Shown here: piece by piece, positions 8,882 to 19,300 of the stretch | How positions within the stretch are numbered: the first letter of the stretch is position 1 | Layout of the letters: every line of letters begins with the position of its first letter | Source of the DNA: Microvirga terricola | GTDB taxonomy: Bacteria > Pseudomonadota > Alphaproteobacteria > Rhizobiales > Beijerinckiaceae | Assembly: GCF_011777495.1 (NCBI RefSeq) | Contig: NZ_JAATJS010000003.1 | Coordinates: forward strand, 558,001-622,000 | Direction: 5' to 3' | DNA length: 64,000 nucleotides | The notes under the pieces: generated by a model | Databases searched by the model: none | What the model was told of the DNA's origin: nothing | The model's input: the letters and a program-made list of their open reading frames with translations, nothing else | Program-made: the position numbers and the translations under genes

Positions 8882-9961
8882 ATGACCGAATCCAATTTCT
8901 TTCCGCCAACCCAGCCGCTGCGTCTGCGGCAGGTGGCGGAGATGGCGAAGGTAGCGCTCCCCGACGGTGTCGACGGGGAGTTTTTGCTTAAAGGTGTCGC
9001 GCCGCTGGAAAGCGCCGGCCCCAACGATCTCGCCTATATGGACAATGCTGCTTATGGCGACGCGCTGGCCGCAACGCAGGCCGGGGCGTGCCTCGTCACG
9101 CCGCGCTTTGCTGCGAAGGTCCCGGCCGGAACCGTCGCGCTCGTGACCCCGCTGGCCTATCGCGTCTTCGCGCAGGTCATGGGCGTGTTGTTCCCCTCTG
9201 CCCTTCGTCCGGAATCGTCCTTTGCGGCGACGGGCGTCTCGCCGGGCTCCTTCGTGCATCCGTCGGCCCGCCTTGAGCATGGCGTCAAGGTCGATCCCGG
9301 CGCAGTCATCGGGCCTTATGCCGAGATCGGCGCGGGAACCCTTATCGGCGCGCACACGGTCATCGGTCCGCATGTGAAGATCGGGCGGGATTGCTCGCTC
9401 GGTCCGCAGGCGGCTGTGTCCCATGCCTTCATCGGCAACCGGGTCATCCTGCATCCGGGCGTGCGTATCGGACAGGACGGCTTCGGCTTTGCCATGGGAC
9501 CGCAGGGGCACCTCAAGGTCCCGCAGATCGGCCGAGTCATCATCCAGGATGATGTGGAAATCGGCGCGAACAGCACTGTCGACCGGGGCGCGAGCCGCGA
9601 CACCGTGATCGGCGAAGGCACGAAGATCGATAACCTCGTCCAGATCGGCCACAATGTGGTGATCGGGCGCCATTGCGTGATCGTCGCACAGGTGGGCATC
9701 GCCGGCTCCTCGACCCTCGAGGATTACGTGGTGCTCGGTGGCAAGGTCGGCGTGAAGGGGCATGTGCGCATCGGGATGGGCGCGCAGATCGCCGCCACCG
9801 CTGCCATCGACGGCGACGTTCCCGCTGGCGCCCGGTGGGGCGGCATCCCCGCCCGGCCGATGCGCGAGTGGTTCCGCGAGATCACGCTCTTGAAGAAACT
9901 GGCGCAGCGGGGCATCCCCCGCGACGCCGCAAAAGACGACGGTATGTCTTCCGAAGCGTGA
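8882..9961 (+). CDS. lpxD: UDP-3-O-(3-hydroxyacyl)glucosamine N-acyltransferase
   Basis: LpxD adds the second 3-hydroxyacyl chain, from acyl-ACP, in lipid A synthesis (third Raetz-pathway step). The 359-residue protein has an N-terminal uridine-binding domain (about residues 10-110). A left-handed beta-helix of hexapeptide repeats follows (about 120-320: [19 protein letters not shown] and so on) with the catalytic HNVVIG His. It is the first of a lipid A cluster (lpxD-fabZ-lpxA-lpxI-lpxB). The start ATG lies only 4 bases beyond the bamA terminator and has no visible Shine-Dalgarno sequence outside the hairpin, but N-terminal similarity makes a later start unlikely. Confidence 0.96.
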   Translation: MTESNFFPPTQPLRLRQVAEMAKVALPDGVDGEFLLKGVAPLESAGPNDLAYMDNAAYGDALAATQAGACLVTPRFAAKVPAGTVALVTPLAYRVFAQVMGVLFPSALRPESSFAATGVSPGSFVHPSARLEHGVKVDPGAVIGPYAEIGAGTLIGAHTVIGPHVKIGRDCSLGPQAAVSHAFIGNRVILHPGVRIGQDGFGFAMGPQGHLKVPQIGRVIIQDDVEIGANSTVDRGASRDTVIGEGTKIDNLVQIGHNVVIGRHCVIVAQVGIAGSSTLEDYVVLGGKVGVKGHVRIGMGAQIAATAAIDGDVPAGARWGGIPARPMREWFREITLLKKLAQRGIPRDAAKDDGMSSEA

Positions 9962-9988
9962 AGACAGCCTGCATCCGGAGTTCCAGAC

Positions 9989-10453
9989 ATGTCCGAAGCA
10001 ACGACGACGCTTCAAACCGCCGATATCATGCAGATCCTCGATCTGCTGCCGCACCGCTATCCTTTCCTCCTCGTTGACAGGATCATCGAGATCGATGGCG
10101 ACAATTCGTGCATCGGCATCAAGAACGTGACCTTCAATGAGCCGCAATTTACAGGCCATTTCCCCACGCGTCCGATCTTCCCGGGCGTGTTCCTGATCGA
10201 GGGGATGGCTCAGACGGCGGGGGCCATCTGCGTCGCGGCGAAACTCGCGCAGCAAACCAGGCCGAAGCAGGTCTTTTTCATGACCATCGACAAGGTGAAG
10301 TTCCGCAAGCCTGTCGAGCCGGGTGACCGGGTCGAGTTCCATCTGAAGAAGCTCAGCAACCGCCGTAACATGTGGTGGTACAAGGGCGAGGCGAAGGTAG
10401 ACGGCAACCTCGTCTGCGAAGCAGAACTCAGCGCCATGCTGGTGCTCGAGTAA
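9989..10453 (+). CDS. fabZ: 3-hydroxyacyl-ACP dehydratase FabZ
   Basis: FabZ dehydrates 3-hydroxyacyl-ACP in fatty-acid elongation and competes with LpxA and LpxD for the same hydroxyacyl-ACP pool. The 154-residue hot-dog-fold protein shows [13 protein letters not shown] near the N terminus. The catalytic segment [20 protein letters not shown] contains the His and Glu of the active site. Its stop codon overlaps the lpxA start (TAATG), indicating translational coupling. Confidence 0.97.
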   Translation: MSEATTTLQTADIMQILDLLPHRYPFLLVDRIIEIDGDNSCIGIKNVTFNEPQFTGHFPTRPIFPGVFLIEGMAQTAGAICVAAKLAQQTRPKQVFFMTIDKVKFRKPVEPGDRVEFHLKKLSNRRNMWWYKGEAKVDGNLVCEAELSAMLVLE

Positions 10454-11259
10454 TGGAAACGGTGATCCACCCGACAGCTGTCGTCGAGGACGGCGCGAAA
10501 ATTGCTGCTGGCGTCAAGATCGGCCCTTTCTGCATGGTCGGCCCCGAGGTCGAGATTGGCGAGGGCTGTGAGCTCGTGAGCCATGCGGCGGTGGCAGGCC
10601 GGACGACGGTTGGCGCACGCACCCGCATTTTTCCGTTCGCTTCCATCGGCCATATCCCGCAGGATCTGAAATATCACGGCGAGCCTTCCACACTCACCAT
10701 CGGGTCGGATTGCACCATCCGCGAAGGCGTGACGATGAATCCCGGCACCGAGGGCGGCGGCATGGCGACCATCGTCGGCAATAACTGCGCGTTCCTCGCC
10801 AATTCCCACGTGGGCCACGACACCAAGGTCGGCAACAACTGCATCCTGTCGAACAACGTGATGCTCGCGGGCCATGTGACGGTCGGCGATTTCGTGATCT
10901 TCGGCGGCGGTTCGGCGGTCATCCAGTTCGCACGCGTCGGCTCGCACGCTTTTGTTGGCGGCCTGTCGGGGCTTGAGAACGACCTCATTCCCTATGGCAT
11001 GGCCATGGGCAACCGCGCGCATCTGGCCGGCCTCAACATCATCGGCCTGCGCCGTCGCGGCTTCACGCGCGAGCAGATCCACGAGATCCGCCGGGCTTAT
11101 CGCCTGCTGTTCGCGGAAGAGGGCACGCTTGCCGAGCGCGTCGAGGATGTCGGCAGCGAATTCGCGGCGCATCCGTACGTGCAAGAAATCATCGACTTCA
11201 TCCGCGCGGGCGGCGACCGCGCCATCTGCACGCCGCGCGACCCCGTCGGGTCCGCGTGA
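10453..11259 (+). CDS. lpxA: Acyl-ACP--UDP-N-acetylglucosamine O-acyltransferase
   Basis: LpxA transfers a 3-hydroxyacyl chain to UDP-GlcNAc, the first step of lipid A synthesis. The 268-residue protein is a hexapeptide beta-helix (IHPTAVVEDGAKIAAGVKIG onward) with the catalytic His in NSHVGHDTKVG near residue 120. A C-terminal helical domain begins around residue 190 (GLNIIGLRRRGFTREQI). The frame is open to a GTG at 10372, but the ATG at 10453, overlapping the fabZ stop, gives the family N terminus. lpxI starts 1 base after its stop. Confidence 0.97.
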   Translation: METVIHPTAVVEDGAKIAAGVKIGPFCMVGPEVEIGEGCELVSHAAVAGRTTVGARTRIFPFASIGHIPQDLKYHGEPSTLTIGSDCTIREGVTMNPGTEGGGMATIVGNNCAFLANSHVGHDTKVGNNCILSNNVMLAGHVTVGDFVIFGGGSAVIQFARVGSHAFVGGLSGLENDLIPYGMAMGNRAHLAGLNIIGLRRRGFTREQIHEIRRAYRLLFAEEGTLAERVEDVGSEFAAHPYVQEIIDFIRAGGDRAICTPRDPVGSA

Positions 11260-11260
11260 C

Positions 11261-12106
11261 ATGGCGGGGAACGGCCCGATCGCGATCCTGGCCGGGTCCG
11301 GTCAACTTCCCATTCAACTCGCCGACACTCTGAAAGCGAAGGGGCAGGATCATCGCATCCTGGCCTTTCGCGGTTTCGCCGAGCCGGAGCTGCGCCGCCG
11401 CGCGGATGCCGTTGTCGGCCTTCTCGATCTCAAAACCATCCTTGCGACGCTCGATGCGTGGCGGCCTTCCGCCGTCACGCTGGTAGGCGCGGTCCGGCGC
11501 CCCGGCTTCTCGGCGCTGCTCGGCGCGTATTCGCTCCTGCGGAACATGCAGGAGGTGAAGGATATCATTTCCCGCGGCGACGATCAGGTTCTACGCGGCG
11601 CGGTCATGATCATCGAAGAGCGCGGGCATCGGGTCGTCGGCGTGCGGGACCTCGCGCCCGAACTCATCGCGCCACTGACGTTGCGCGGAAAGCTCCAACC
11701 CAATGCCGAGGACCGCGAGGCTATTGCCATCGGCCTGTCGTTGCTTGGCTCATTGTCCGGTTTCGATATCGGGCAGGCGGCAGTGGTGGCGCAGCGCCAT
11801 GTGCTCGCCATCGAAGGCCCAGAGGGAACCGATCGCATGTTGCGGCGGGTGAGGGGGCTTCGCCGCTCTCTCCTCGGCTTCAGCCCGCGCAGAGAGGGCG
11901 GCGTTCTTGTGAAGGCCGCCAAGAAGGGGCAGGACCTGAGGGTCGACATGCCCGCCGTCGGCCCGCGCAGCGTCATCGAAGCGGCGCGCGCGGGACTCTC
12001 GGGCATCGCCATTGGCGCGGGCTCGACGCTTGTTCTGAACGAGCAAGAAACCTTGCGCACCGCCGACAGGCTCGGCCTGTTCTTCACCGCCGTCGAACTG
12101 CCCTGA
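11261..12106 (+). CDS. lpxI: UDP-2,3-diacylglucosamine pyrophosphatase LpxI
   Basis: LpxI hydrolyses UDP-2,3-diacylglucosamine to lipid X and UMP, filling the role that LpxH has in enterobacteria. The 281-residue protein has the family (DUF1009) N terminus GPIAILAGSGQLPIQLADTL, a central segment with VTLVGAVRRPGF, and the C-terminal domain with MPAVGPRSVIEAARAGLSG. The choice of LpxI over LpxH is typical of alphaproteobacteria. The start ATG lies directly after the lpxA stop, and lpxB follows after 7 bases. Confidence 0.95.
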   Translation: MAGNGPIAILAGSGQLPIQLADTLKAKGQDHRILAFRGFAEPELRRRADAVVGLLDLKTILATLDAWRPSAVTLVGAVRRPGFSALLGAYSLLRNMQEVKDIISRGDDQVLRGAVMIIEERGHRVVGVRDLAPELIAPLTLRGKLQPNAEDREAIAIGLSLLGSLSGFDIGQAAVVAQRHVLAIEGPEGTDRMLRRVRGLRRSLLGFSPRREGGVLVKAAKKGQDLRVDMPAVGPRSVIEAARAGLSGIAIGAGSTLVLNEQETLRTADRLGLFFTAVELP

Positions 12107-12113
12107 GGCTGAC

Positions 12114-13292
12114 ATGCAGGAAACGCCGCTCAACATCTGGATCGTGGCGGGCGAAGAATCCGGCGATCAGCTCGGCGCGAAGCTGATCCGCGCGCTGAAA
12201 AAGCGTCTCGGTGCGGATCGTCTGCGCTTCGGAGGTGTCGGCGGACACGCCATGGAGGCGGAGGGTGTCAAAAGCATCTTTCCGCTCGAAGACATTGCCG
12301 TCATGGGCATCATTGCGGTCATCGGCCGGTTGCCGACGGTACTCAACGGCATCCGCGTGACGGCGGATGCGGTGGTGGCGGCCAATCCCGACGTGCTCAT
12401 CATCATCGACAGCCCCGATTTCACGCATCGCGTTGCAAAGGCGGTGCGCAAGCGCGCGCCGCACATCCCAATCGTCGATTATGTCAGCCCCTCTGTCTGG
12501 GCGTGGCGTCCCGGCCGCGCGAAAAAGATGCGCGCTTATGTCGATCATCTTTTGGCGCTGCTCCCCTTCGAGCAGGATGCGCACAAGCGTCTCGGCGGCC
12601 CGCCGACGACTTATGTGGGGCATCCGCTGATCGAGCGCGTGAGCGAGTTCAGGCCCGCTGCAGGCGAGCGCAATCTGGGACAAGAGGGGCCGGTCAATCT
12701 CCTTGTCCTGCCGGGCAGCCGCCGCTCGGAAGTGAGCCGCCTGCTCGACACGTTTGGAGAAACGTTGACTCTTCTCCAAAAGCGCTCGCCGCGTCCTTTC
12801 GAGGTGACGATCCCGGCCGTGCCGCATCTCGTGCAGGCAATCCGGAAGCGAACCGCTTCTTGGCCGGTGAAGCCGCGCATTGTGGAAGGCGAGGCCGCCA
12901 AGTGGCAGGCTTTCCGCAGCGCCGACGCGGCGCTTGCCGCCTCCGGCACGGTGACGCTCGAACTCGGCCTGTCCGGCATCCCGATGGTCGTGGCCTACAA
13001 GGTGTCGAAGATCGAGGAGATGATCCTGCGCCCGTTGATCAAGGCGCAGTCCATCGTTCTGACCAATCTCGTGCTCGGCGAAAACGTGATCCCCGAATTC
13101 ATCCAGGACGATTGCACGCCGGAAACGCTCGCGACGACGCTTCTGCCGCTTCTCTCCGACACGCCAGAACGGCGTGCGCAGGAGGCTGCTCTCCAGCGTC
13201 TCGACGAACTGATGCGGATCGGCGACGAGATGCCGAGCGAGCGGGCTGCGCGGGTCGTAGATGATGCGTTGCAGGCGAGATCCTCCACATAA
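12114..13292 (+). CDS. lpxB: Lipid-A-disaccharide synthase
   Basis: LpxB is a GT-B glycosyltransferase (GT19) that joins lipid X and UDP-diacylglucosamine to form the lipid A disaccharide at the membrane surface. The 392-residue protein has the N-terminal WIVAGEESGDQLGAKL motif, VDYVSPSVWAWRPGRAKKM around residue 120 and PTTYVGHPL near 165. The C-terminal donor-binding half includes the LLVLPGSRRSEV segment and the ALAASGTVTLELGL segment. Its TAA overlaps the ATG of the next gene (TAATG). Confidence 0.97.
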   Translation: MQETPLNIWIVAGEESGDQLGAKLIRALKKRLGADRLRFGGVGGHAMEAEGVKSIFPLEDIAVMGIIAVIGRLPTVLNGIRVTADAVVAANPDVLIIIDSPDFTHRVAKAVRKRAPHIPIVDYVSPSVWAWRPGRAKKMRAYVDHLLALLPFEQDAHKRLGGPPTTYVGHPLIERVSEFRPAAGERNLGQEGPVNLLVLPGSRRSEVSRLLDTFGETLTLLQKRSPRPFEVTIPAVPHLVQAIRKRTASWPVKPRIVEGEAAKWQAFRSADAALAASGTVTLELGLSGIPMVVAYKVSKIEEMILRPLIKAQSIVLTNLVLGENVIPEFIQDDCTPETLATTLLPLLSDTPERRAQEAALQRLDELMRIGDEMPSERAARVVDDALQARSST

Positions 13293-13912
13293 TGGCTATG
13301 TCTATGGGAAAGGCCCATTCATCTCTGCTCTTCGCGGTTGCTTTCAGTCTTTCCTTTTACGGCCAAGCCACTGCTGATGAATTGAGATGCGAAGGGCCTT
13401 TCGCGCTGGATACCACTCACGCAAAACTCGTTACGGCGTTCGGCGCGAAGAATGTCTCGCGCGAAATCATCTATGGCCCGGAGGGCGTCACCTTCAAAGC
13501 AAGTGTGGTATTCGGCAAGGATACGGCTCGTCGTTTGGAAGTGATCTGGGACGATGAGAAGGCGGGCAAACGTCCAGCCCGCATTCATTTCTCAGGTACT
13601 GGCTGGTCTATCGGCAATAACCTCCACGTAGGATCTTTGCTGGCCGAAGTGGAGGCAGCGAATGCGCGGCCTTTCACTCTCTACGGCTTCGAATGGGATT
13701 TCGGAGGCATGGTCTCGAGCTGGAAAGGCGGTGCGCTCGAAAAGCTGCCTGGAGGCTGCGCCGCTGTTGCTCATTTTGAGGAGGACCAAAACTCCGCAGA
13801 AGAAGCTCTGACGAAGGCGGCTGGCGATCATGAGTTCAGCTCTCAGGACGCAGCCATGAAAGCCGTGCATCCGAAAGTCATGGTGCTCGGTGTGCAATAC
13901 AGCCGCAAATGA
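13292..13912 (+). CDS. Exported protein of unknown function, coupled to lpxB
   Basis: The 206-residue protein has an N-terminal signal peptide (hydrophobic SSLLFAVAFSLSFYG, predicted cleavage after ATADE-type Ala residues near 27). The mature part, about 180 residues, is probably periplasmic. It starts with a short cysteine-containing region (ELRCEGPF), has Trp/Gly-rich segments (FSGTGWSIGNNLHVG, FEWDFGGMVSSW) and a second Cys (LPGGCAAV) that could form a disulfide with the first. No known domain was recognised. Its ATG overlaps the lpxB stop, so it is translated with lpxB; this does not establish a lipid A role. A terminator follows. Confidence 0.75.
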   Translation: MAMSMGKAHSSLLFAVAFSLSFYGQATADELRCEGPFALDTTHAKLVTAFGAKNVSREIIYGPEGVTFKASVVFGKDTARRLEVIWDDEKAGKRPARIHFSGTGWSIGNNLHVGSLLAEVEAANARPFTLYGFEWDFGGMVSSWKGGALEKLPGGCAAVAHFEEDQNSAEEALTKAAGDHEFSSQDAAMKAVHPKVMVLGVQYSRK

Positions 13913-13944
13913 CTTCGCAATCTGAGATCATGTTAGTCGCATAA

Positions 13945-13966
13945 AAAGGGGCCTTTCGGCCCCTTT
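13945..13966. terminator. Bidirectional terminator between the lpx cluster and gltA
   Basis: A perfect 9-bp stem, AAAGGGGCC (13945-13953) with GGCCCCTTT (13958-13966), closes a TTTC loop, with A-rich sequence before and T-rich after. It lies between convergent transcription units and can serve both strands. Confidence 0.88.
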
Positions 13967-13989
13967 CTTGTAGCGGTTTCCGGATGATC

Positions 13990-15282
13990 TTATCCGCGCT
14001 GGGCGACCGTCACGTAGTCGCGCTTGGGCGAGCCGATATAGAGCTGGCGCGGGCGGCCGATGCGCTGGGACGGGTCTTCGATCATTTCGCTCCACTGGGC
14101 GATCCAGCCGACGGTGCGGGCGAGCGCGAAGAGCACCGTGAACATCGAGGTGGGGAAGCCCATCGCCTTGAGCGTGATGCCCGAATAGAAGTCGATGTTC
14201 GGGTAGAGCTTCTTCTCGACGAAATACTCGTCCTTGAGCGCGATCTGCTCGAGTTCCACCGCAACGTCGAGGAGCGGGTCGTCCTTGATGCCGAGTTCGT
14301 TCAGCACCTCGTGCGTGGTCTTCTGCATGATGCGGGCGCGCGGGTCGTAATTCTTGTAGACCCGGTGGCCGAAGCCCATGAGACGGAACGGATCGTTCTT
14401 GTCCTTGGCCTTGGCGATGTAGTGCGGAATGCGGTCGGGCGTGCCGATTTCTTCCAGCATCTTGAGCGCAGCTTCGTTCGCACCGCCGTGAGCAGGTCCC
14501 CACAGGCACGCGATGCCGGCCGCGATGCAAGCGAACGGGTTGGCACCGGAAGAGCCGGCGAGACGCACCGTCGAGGTCGAAGCGTTCTGCTCGTGATCCG
14601 CGTGCAGGATGAAGATGCGGTCGAGAGCGCGCGAGAGCACCGGATTGACCTTGTATTCCTCGCACGGCACCGCGAAGCACATGCGCAGGAAATTCGACGT
14701 GTAGTCGAGATCGTTTTGCGGATACACGAAGGGCTGGCCGATGGAGTACTTGTAGGCCATCGCGGCGAGCGTCGGCATCTTCGCGATCATGCGCATGGAC
14801 GCGATCATGCGCTGCTGCGGATCGGAGATGTCGGTCGAGTCGTGGTAGAAGGCCGAGAGCGCGCCGACGCAAGCGACCATGATCGCCATGGGGTGCGCGT
14901 CGCGGCGGAAGCCCTGGAAGAAGCGGTTCATCTGGTCATGCACCATGGTGTGGCGCGTGACGCGGTAGTCGAAATCGGCCTTCTGCGCGGCGGTCGGCAG
15001 TTCTCCGTAGAGCAGCAGGTAGCAGGTTTCCAAAAAGTCGCCGTGCTCGGCGAGCTGCTCGATGGGGTAGCCACGATAGAGCAGGATGCCTTCGTCGCCG
15101 TCGATATAGGTGATCTTGGACTCGCAGGCCGCCGTCGAGGTGAAGCCGGGATCGTAGGTGAACATCCCGGTCTGGCCGTAGAGCTTCGAGATATCGACGA
15201 CGCTCGGACCGATGGTGCCGGCTTTGACCGCCAGTTCAACCGACTTGCTGTCGACATTAAGCGTGCTGGTGGTGGAACTCAT
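13990..15282 (-). CDS. gltA: Citrate synthase (type II)
   Basis: Citrate synthase condenses oxaloacetate and acetyl-CoA, the entry step of the TCA cycle. The protein is 430 residues from the ATG at 15282. A TTG 18 bases further upstream keeps the frame open, but the ATG with AAAGGG about 10 bases before it fits better. Catalytic elements are visible: the [11 protein letters not shown]is, the [12 protein letters not shown]is and the Asp of [13 protein letters not shown]. The length and N terminus match the large NADH-sensitive hexameric class. It is transcribed leftward towards the shared terminator. The 176 bases between it and gltX probably contain its promoter. Confidence 0.97.
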   Translation of the reverse strand: MSSTTSTLNVDSKSVELAVKAGTIGPSVVDISKLYGQTGMFTYDPGFTSTAACESKITYIDGDEGILLYRGYPIEQLAEHGDFLETCYLLLYGELPTAAQKADFDYRVTRHTMVHDQMNRFFQGFRRDAHPMAIMVACVGALSAFYHDSTDISDPQQRMIASMRMIAKMPTLAAMAYKYSIGQPFVYPQNDLDYTSNFLRMCFAVPCEEYKVNPVLSRALDRIFILHADHEQNASTSTVRLAGSSGANPFACIAAGIACLWGPAHGGANEAALKMLEEIGTPDRIPHYIAKAKDKNDPFRLMGFGHRVYKNYDPRARIMQKTTHEVLNELGIKDDPLLDVAVELEQIALKDEYFVEKKLYPNIDFYSGITLKAMGFPTSMFTVLFALARTVGWIAQWSEMIEDPSQRIGRPRQLYIGSPKRDYVTVAQRG

Positions 15283-15458
15283 GCGTCGTAGCCCTTTCAA
15301 CTGGAGGCCGGGCAGAACCTAGGGCAACCGAGGGGCCGGAGTAGACCTCCGGGCTGGGGTGCGGAACCGGGGTTCGCCGGTCGGAAGGATTTCAATGGGG
15401 GGTTCGGTAGCCCATCCGGGGGGAGGCGGCAAGCACGTCTAAAGGCGATGATCGCCCG

Positions 15459-16886
15459 CTATGCAACGGGCGCATCATTCACCTGGTGACGCAGGCGTGA
15501 CAGGGTTTCGTCCTTGCCCAGCACTGCCATGACGTCAAAGAGGCCCGGCGAGGTCGCCCGGCCCGTCAGCGCGGCGCGAAGCGGCTGCGCAACCTGGCCG
15601 AGCTTGGCGCCGATGGCCTCCGCGTGACCGCGGACGACCGCCTCGACGCTGGCCGCGCTCCAGTCGGAAACCGCCTCCAGTTTCGGGGCAATGCCGACCA
15701 AACGGTCGCGGCCCTCAGTGAGCAGGGTCGTGGCCTTCTCATCCAGATGCATCGGATGTTGCGCGTAAAGATAGTAAGCGCTGTCCAGAAGCTCGACGAG
15801 GGTCTTGGCGCGCTCCTTCAGGCCCGGCATGGCGGCGATCAGCTTCTCACGCAGCACGGGGGCGAACTTGCGGCCGATGTGGCGTTCCTCACCCAGCTCG
15901 GGAAGAAGATCCTCCATGGCGTTCACGAGATCCTCGTCATTCGCCAGGCGCATGTAGTGCCCGTTGAGGTTCTCGAGCTTCGCGAAGTCGAAGCGCGCCG
16001 GGGAGCGGCCGATGCTCGACAGGTCGAAGGCGTCGATCATCTCCTGGGTGGAGAAGATTTCCTGGTCGCCATGGCTCCAGCCGAGGCGCACGAGATAGTT
16101 GCGCAAGGCCGCCGGCAGGTAGCCCATGCTGCGATAGGCCTCGACGCCCAGCGCCCCGTGACGCTTGGAGAGCTTTGCCCCGTCCGGTCCGTGGATGAGC
16201 GGGATATGCGCCATCTTCGGCACGCTCCAGCCGAGCGCCTGATAGATCTGCGTCTGGCGCGCGCCGTTGGTCAGGTGATCGTCGCCGCGGATGATGTGGG
16301 TGATGTCCATGTCGTGGTCGTCGACCACGACCGCGAGCATGTAGGTCGGCGTGCCGTCGGAGCGCAGCAGCACGAGATCGTCGAGATCCTTGTTCTGCCA
16401 CACGACACGGCCCTGAACCTCGTCCTCGACCGCCGTCTCGCCTTCGAGCGGGGCCTTCAGGCGGATGACGGGCTTGACGCCCGCCGGGGCCTCGGACGGG
16501 TCGCGGTCGCGCCAGCGGCCGTCATAGCGCATGGGACGCCCCTCGCGCCGGGCGCTCTCGCGCATCTCGTCGAGTTCCTCTGGCGTCGCATAGCAGTAGT
16601 AGGCCCGACCCTGCGCGAGCAGGGACTCCGCGACTTCCTTGTGCCGAGCGGCGCGGGAGAACTGGTAGACGACGTCGCCGTCCCAATCGAGGCCGAGCCA
16701 GCGCAGGCCCTCTAGGATCGCCTGAATGGCGGCTTCGGTCGAGCGTTCCCGGTCCGTGTCCTCGATGCGCAGCAGCATCTTGCCACCATGCCGCTTGGCA
16801 TAGAGCCAGTTGAAGAGGGCCGTGCGCCCACCGCCGATATGCAAGAAACCGGTGGGCGAAGGGGCGAAACGGGTGACAACGGTCAT
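15459..16886 (-). CDS. gltX: Glutamyl-tRNA synthetase
   Basis: This class I enzyme charges tRNA with glutamate. The 475-residue protein starts [19 protein letters not shown], containing the HIGH-type motif (HIGG here, common in this group). It has the [12 protein letters not shown] segment and the KLSKRHG (KMSKS-type) loop near residue 240. The C-terminal anticodon-binding half is helical. In organisms lacking GlnRS, GluRS also charges tRNA-Gln; gatC and gatA at the right end of the window are consistent with that indirect route. It is divergent from comEC across 137 bases. Confidence 0.96.
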   Translation of the reverse strand: MTVVTRFAPSPTGFLHIGGGRTALFNWLYAKRHGGKMLLRIEDTDRERSTEAAIQAILEGLRWLGLDWDGDVVYQFSRAARHKEVAESLLAQGRAYYCYATPEELDEMRESARREGRPMRYDGRWRDRDPSEAPAGVKPVIRLKAPLEGETAVEDEVQGRVVWQNKDLDDLVLLRSDGTPTYMLAVVVDDHDMDITHIIRGDDHLTNGARQTQIYQALGWSVPKMAHIPLIHGPDGAKLSKRHGALGVEAYRSMGYLPAALRNYLVRLGWSHGDQEIFSTQEMIDAFDLSSIGRSPARFDFAKLENLNGHYMRLANDEDLVNAMEDLLPELGEERHIGRKFAPVLREKLIAAMPGLKERAKTLVELLDSAYYLYAQHPMHLDEKATTLLTEGRDRLVGIAPKLEAVSDWSAASVEAVVRGHAEAIGAKLGQVAQPLRAALTGRATSPGLFDVMAVLGKDETLSRLRHQVNDAPVA

Positions 16887-17023
16887 CGGCGGGGAACCTT
16901 ACCTACAAAACTTGATGCCCGGCTTTGCGGGCGCGGCGGTCCGGCGACTCATCCACAAGTCGGTTTTGGCGCAGGACGCGCCGTCCTCTACCATGCAAAG
17001 GGACCCCGCGTTAAGCCGAAGAG

Positions 17024-19300
17024 ATGGCCGAAGACAACAGACGAGACCCGCAACGGATCCCGCGCAGCGCTGCGCGGGCGCTGGCGTTGCCGTTGGCCGG
17101 CCAGATGGCGCTCGACTGGCGGCTTTTCCAAGGTCGGGAGTGGTTGGCGCGGAACCTGGCGCTTGAGATCGAGCAGCGGCGGCTTTTTCCCTGGATCGCC
17201 GTGTGCTTCGGCTTCGGGATCATCCTGTTCTTCCAGGCGGAGCGGCCCGCGCTCTGGGCGCCGCTGGGTGCCTTTATTGCCTGTGCGGCCATCGCTGTGC
17301 TGGTCCGCCGCAGCCTTGTGGCGCTGGCCGTCATGACAGGGCTCGCAGCGGCCTTTGGCGGGTTCTCGGCTGGCGTGATCCGCGAAAGGAGCGTCGCCGC
17401 GCCCGTTCTGGCGCGCATGACCATCGCGCCTATGACCGGCTTCATTGAGGCGGTGGAGGATCGCGAGGCGGGCAAGCGGCTTCTGCTACGCGTGGTCGAG
17501 ATCAAAGGCCTGGCGGAGGCGGAGCGACCGCAGCTCGTGCGGGTCTCGGTCAAGAAAGGGGAGGGGCTCGTCGCCGGGCAATTCATCGGCGGAACCGCGC
17601 GCCTGCTGCCGCCGCCTCAGCCCGCATGGCCCGGCGGCTACGACTTTGCCCGCGATGCGTATTTCAAAGGTATCGGCGCGGTCGGGTCTTTCACCGGCGC
17701 AGTCAGGACACTCGACCCGCCGCGAGCACCGGACTGGAGCTTACGGCTTGCAGCTGGCATCGACGAGGCGCGCAACACGCTGACCCACCGCATCGCGTCC
17801 GCCATCGGCGGCTCCGCAGGCGGTGTCAGCGCGGCGCTGGTGACGGGCAAACGCGGCCTCATCGGCGAGCCCGCCAACGACGTGCTGCGCTCGGCGGGCA
17901 TTTATCACATCGTATCGATTTCAGGCCTCCACATGGTGCTCGCGGCGGGCACCTTTTTCTGGATCGCGCGGGCGCTGTTGAGCCTCGCGCCTTCGCTCGC
18001 TCTGCTGTGGCCGGTGAAGAAAATTTCCGCTGTTGCAGCGATGATCGGCGCGACGGCCTATTGCATCTTCTCCGGCTCCGATGTCGCGACCGAGCGTTCG
18101 CTCATCATGACGCTCGTCATGTTTGGCGCGATTTTGGTGGACCGCCCCGCCTTGAGCGCTCGGAACCTCGCCATTGCAGCGCTGATCGTTCTCGCCCGCG
18201 AACCTGAGGCGCTTCTCGGCCCGAGTTTCCAGATGTCGTTCGGGGCTGTCGCCGCAATGATGGCGCTGGTGCCGATGATGCAACGGCAAAGGCCGGAAGG
18301 GCAGGCGAGTTCGCCTCTCGAACGAGGGCTGCGCGGCATCGGCCAAAGCGTTCTCGGTCTCATTACCACGACGCTGGTGGCAAGCTTCGCCACCGCTCCT
18401 TTCGCGGCCTATCATTTCCAGACCCTCAACCCCTACGGTTTGATCGGCAATGCGCTGGCGCTGCCGCTCGTCTCGCTCGTGGTCATGCCGTCCGCCTTGC
18501 TCGGCGTGCTGGCCTATCCCTTCGGTCTCGACCGTCCGGTCTGGCAGTTGATGGGGGTGGCGGTCTCGCAGGTGCTGGATGTGTCGGCTTGGGTCGGGAG
18601 CTTCAACGGCTCGACTGTCGTCATTCCGGCTTTGAGCATTGCCGCGCTCGCTTTGCTGAGCGCGGCGCTTCTCGTTGTTGCGCTGCCCGCCTCGTCCTTG
18701 CGGTGGCTCGCTCTTGTTCCGGCCGGCGCTGGATTGGCCTTGGCCGCAACGCCGAGCCGTGTCGATGTCTACGTGGATCGCGACGGTACCGGAGCCGCGA
18801 TCCGCAGCCGTGGCGGGCAACTCACTCTTGTCGGCAAAACGTCGGATTTCGTGGCCGAGCAATGGTTACGCGCCGATGGGGATGGCCGAAGCGCGGATGA
18901 TGATAGCCTGAGACGCGATGCGCATTGCGACAAAGCCGGGTGCGTTGTCGAAAGCGCTCCGCAACGCCACGTCGCCTTCGTTCAGGATCGGGCCGCCTTC
19001 GAGGAAGATTGCCGTCGGGCTGCCGTCGTTATTACGCGCCTCAAAGTCCCACCCACCTGTGGCGCGCCCCTTGTCCTCGACCGGGAGGCGCTTTCCACGC
19101 GGGGAGCGACGACAATCCGCTTCGAGGGCGACACCCTGGAAATACGATCGGCGCGGAAGGGGAGCGAGCGGCTTGCGTGGTCTGGCCGTCCTAATATCAA
19201 AGCCGAGGATCGCCCGTCGCAGAGCCCGCCGCGTCAGACGCGGCCGGTCCCTGAGCAGGATCTGCCGGAGGAAGAGGTCAGTAGCGGCGAACCAGACTGA
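17024..19300 (+). CDS. comEC: ComEC/Rec2-family DNA-uptake channel protein
   Basis: ComEC is the inner-membrane channel for single-stranded DNA during natural transformation. The 758-residue protein has an N-terminal hydrophobic DUF4131-type domain (about residues 50-230). The ComEC/Rec2 competence domain covers about 240-550, recognisable by [18 protein letters not shown] and [15 protein letters not shown], with many membrane segments. The C-terminal region (about 600-740) aligns in position with the metallo-beta-lactamase-like domain of other ComEC proteins, but I see no HxHxDH metal motif, so that domain looks degenerate. Its 3' end overlaps the 3' end of lexA by 23 bases on the opposite strand. 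Whether the organism is naturally competent cannot be told from this gene alone. Confidence 0.88.
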   Translation: MAEDNRRDPQRIPRSAARALALPLAGQMALDWRLFQGREWLARNLALEIEQRRLFPWIAVCFGFGIILFFQAERPALWAPLGAFIACAAIAVLVRRSLVALAVMTGLAAAFGGFSAGVIRERSVAAPVLARMTIAPMTGFIEAVEDREAGKRLLLRVVEIKGLAEAERPQLVRVSVKKGEGLVAGQFIGGTARLLPPPQPAWPGGYDFARDAYFKGIGAVGSFTGAVRTLDPPRAPDWSLRLAAGIDEARNTLTHRIASAIGGSAGGVSAALVTGKRGLIGEPANDVLRSAGIYHIVSISGLHMVLAAGTFFWIARALLSLAPSLALLWPVKKISAVAAMIGATAYCIFSGSDVATERSLIMTLVMFGAILVDRPALSARNLAIAALIVLAREPEALLGPSFQMSFGAVAAMMALVPMMQRQRPEGQASSPLERGLRGIGQSVLGLITTTLVASFATAPFAAYHFQTLNPYGLIGNALALPLVSLVVMPSALLGVLAYPFGLDRPVWQLMGVAVSQVLDVSAWVGSFNGSTVVIPALSIAALALLSAALLVVALPASSLRWLALVPAGAGLALAATPSRVDVYVDRDGTGAAIRSRGGQLTLVGKTSDFVAEQWLRADGDGRSADDDSLRRDAHCDKAGCVVESAPQRHVAFVQDRAAFEEDCRRAAVVITRLKVPPTCGAPLVLDREALSTRGATTIRFEGDTLEIRSARKGSERLAWSGRPNIKAEDRPSQSPPRQTRPVPEQDLPEEEVSSGEPD

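Noticed and set aside
8321-10342. 673-codon minus-strand frame opposite bamA and lpxD
   Set aside because: It crosses two well-supported genes and a terminator and shows no family similarity.
16800-16886. HIGG instead of HIGH in gltX as a loss-of-function sign
   Set aside because: This variant is common in the group and the KLSKR loop is intact.
17024-19300. Active metallo-beta-lactamase domain in ComEC
   Set aside because: No HxHxDH motif was found in the C-terminal region.
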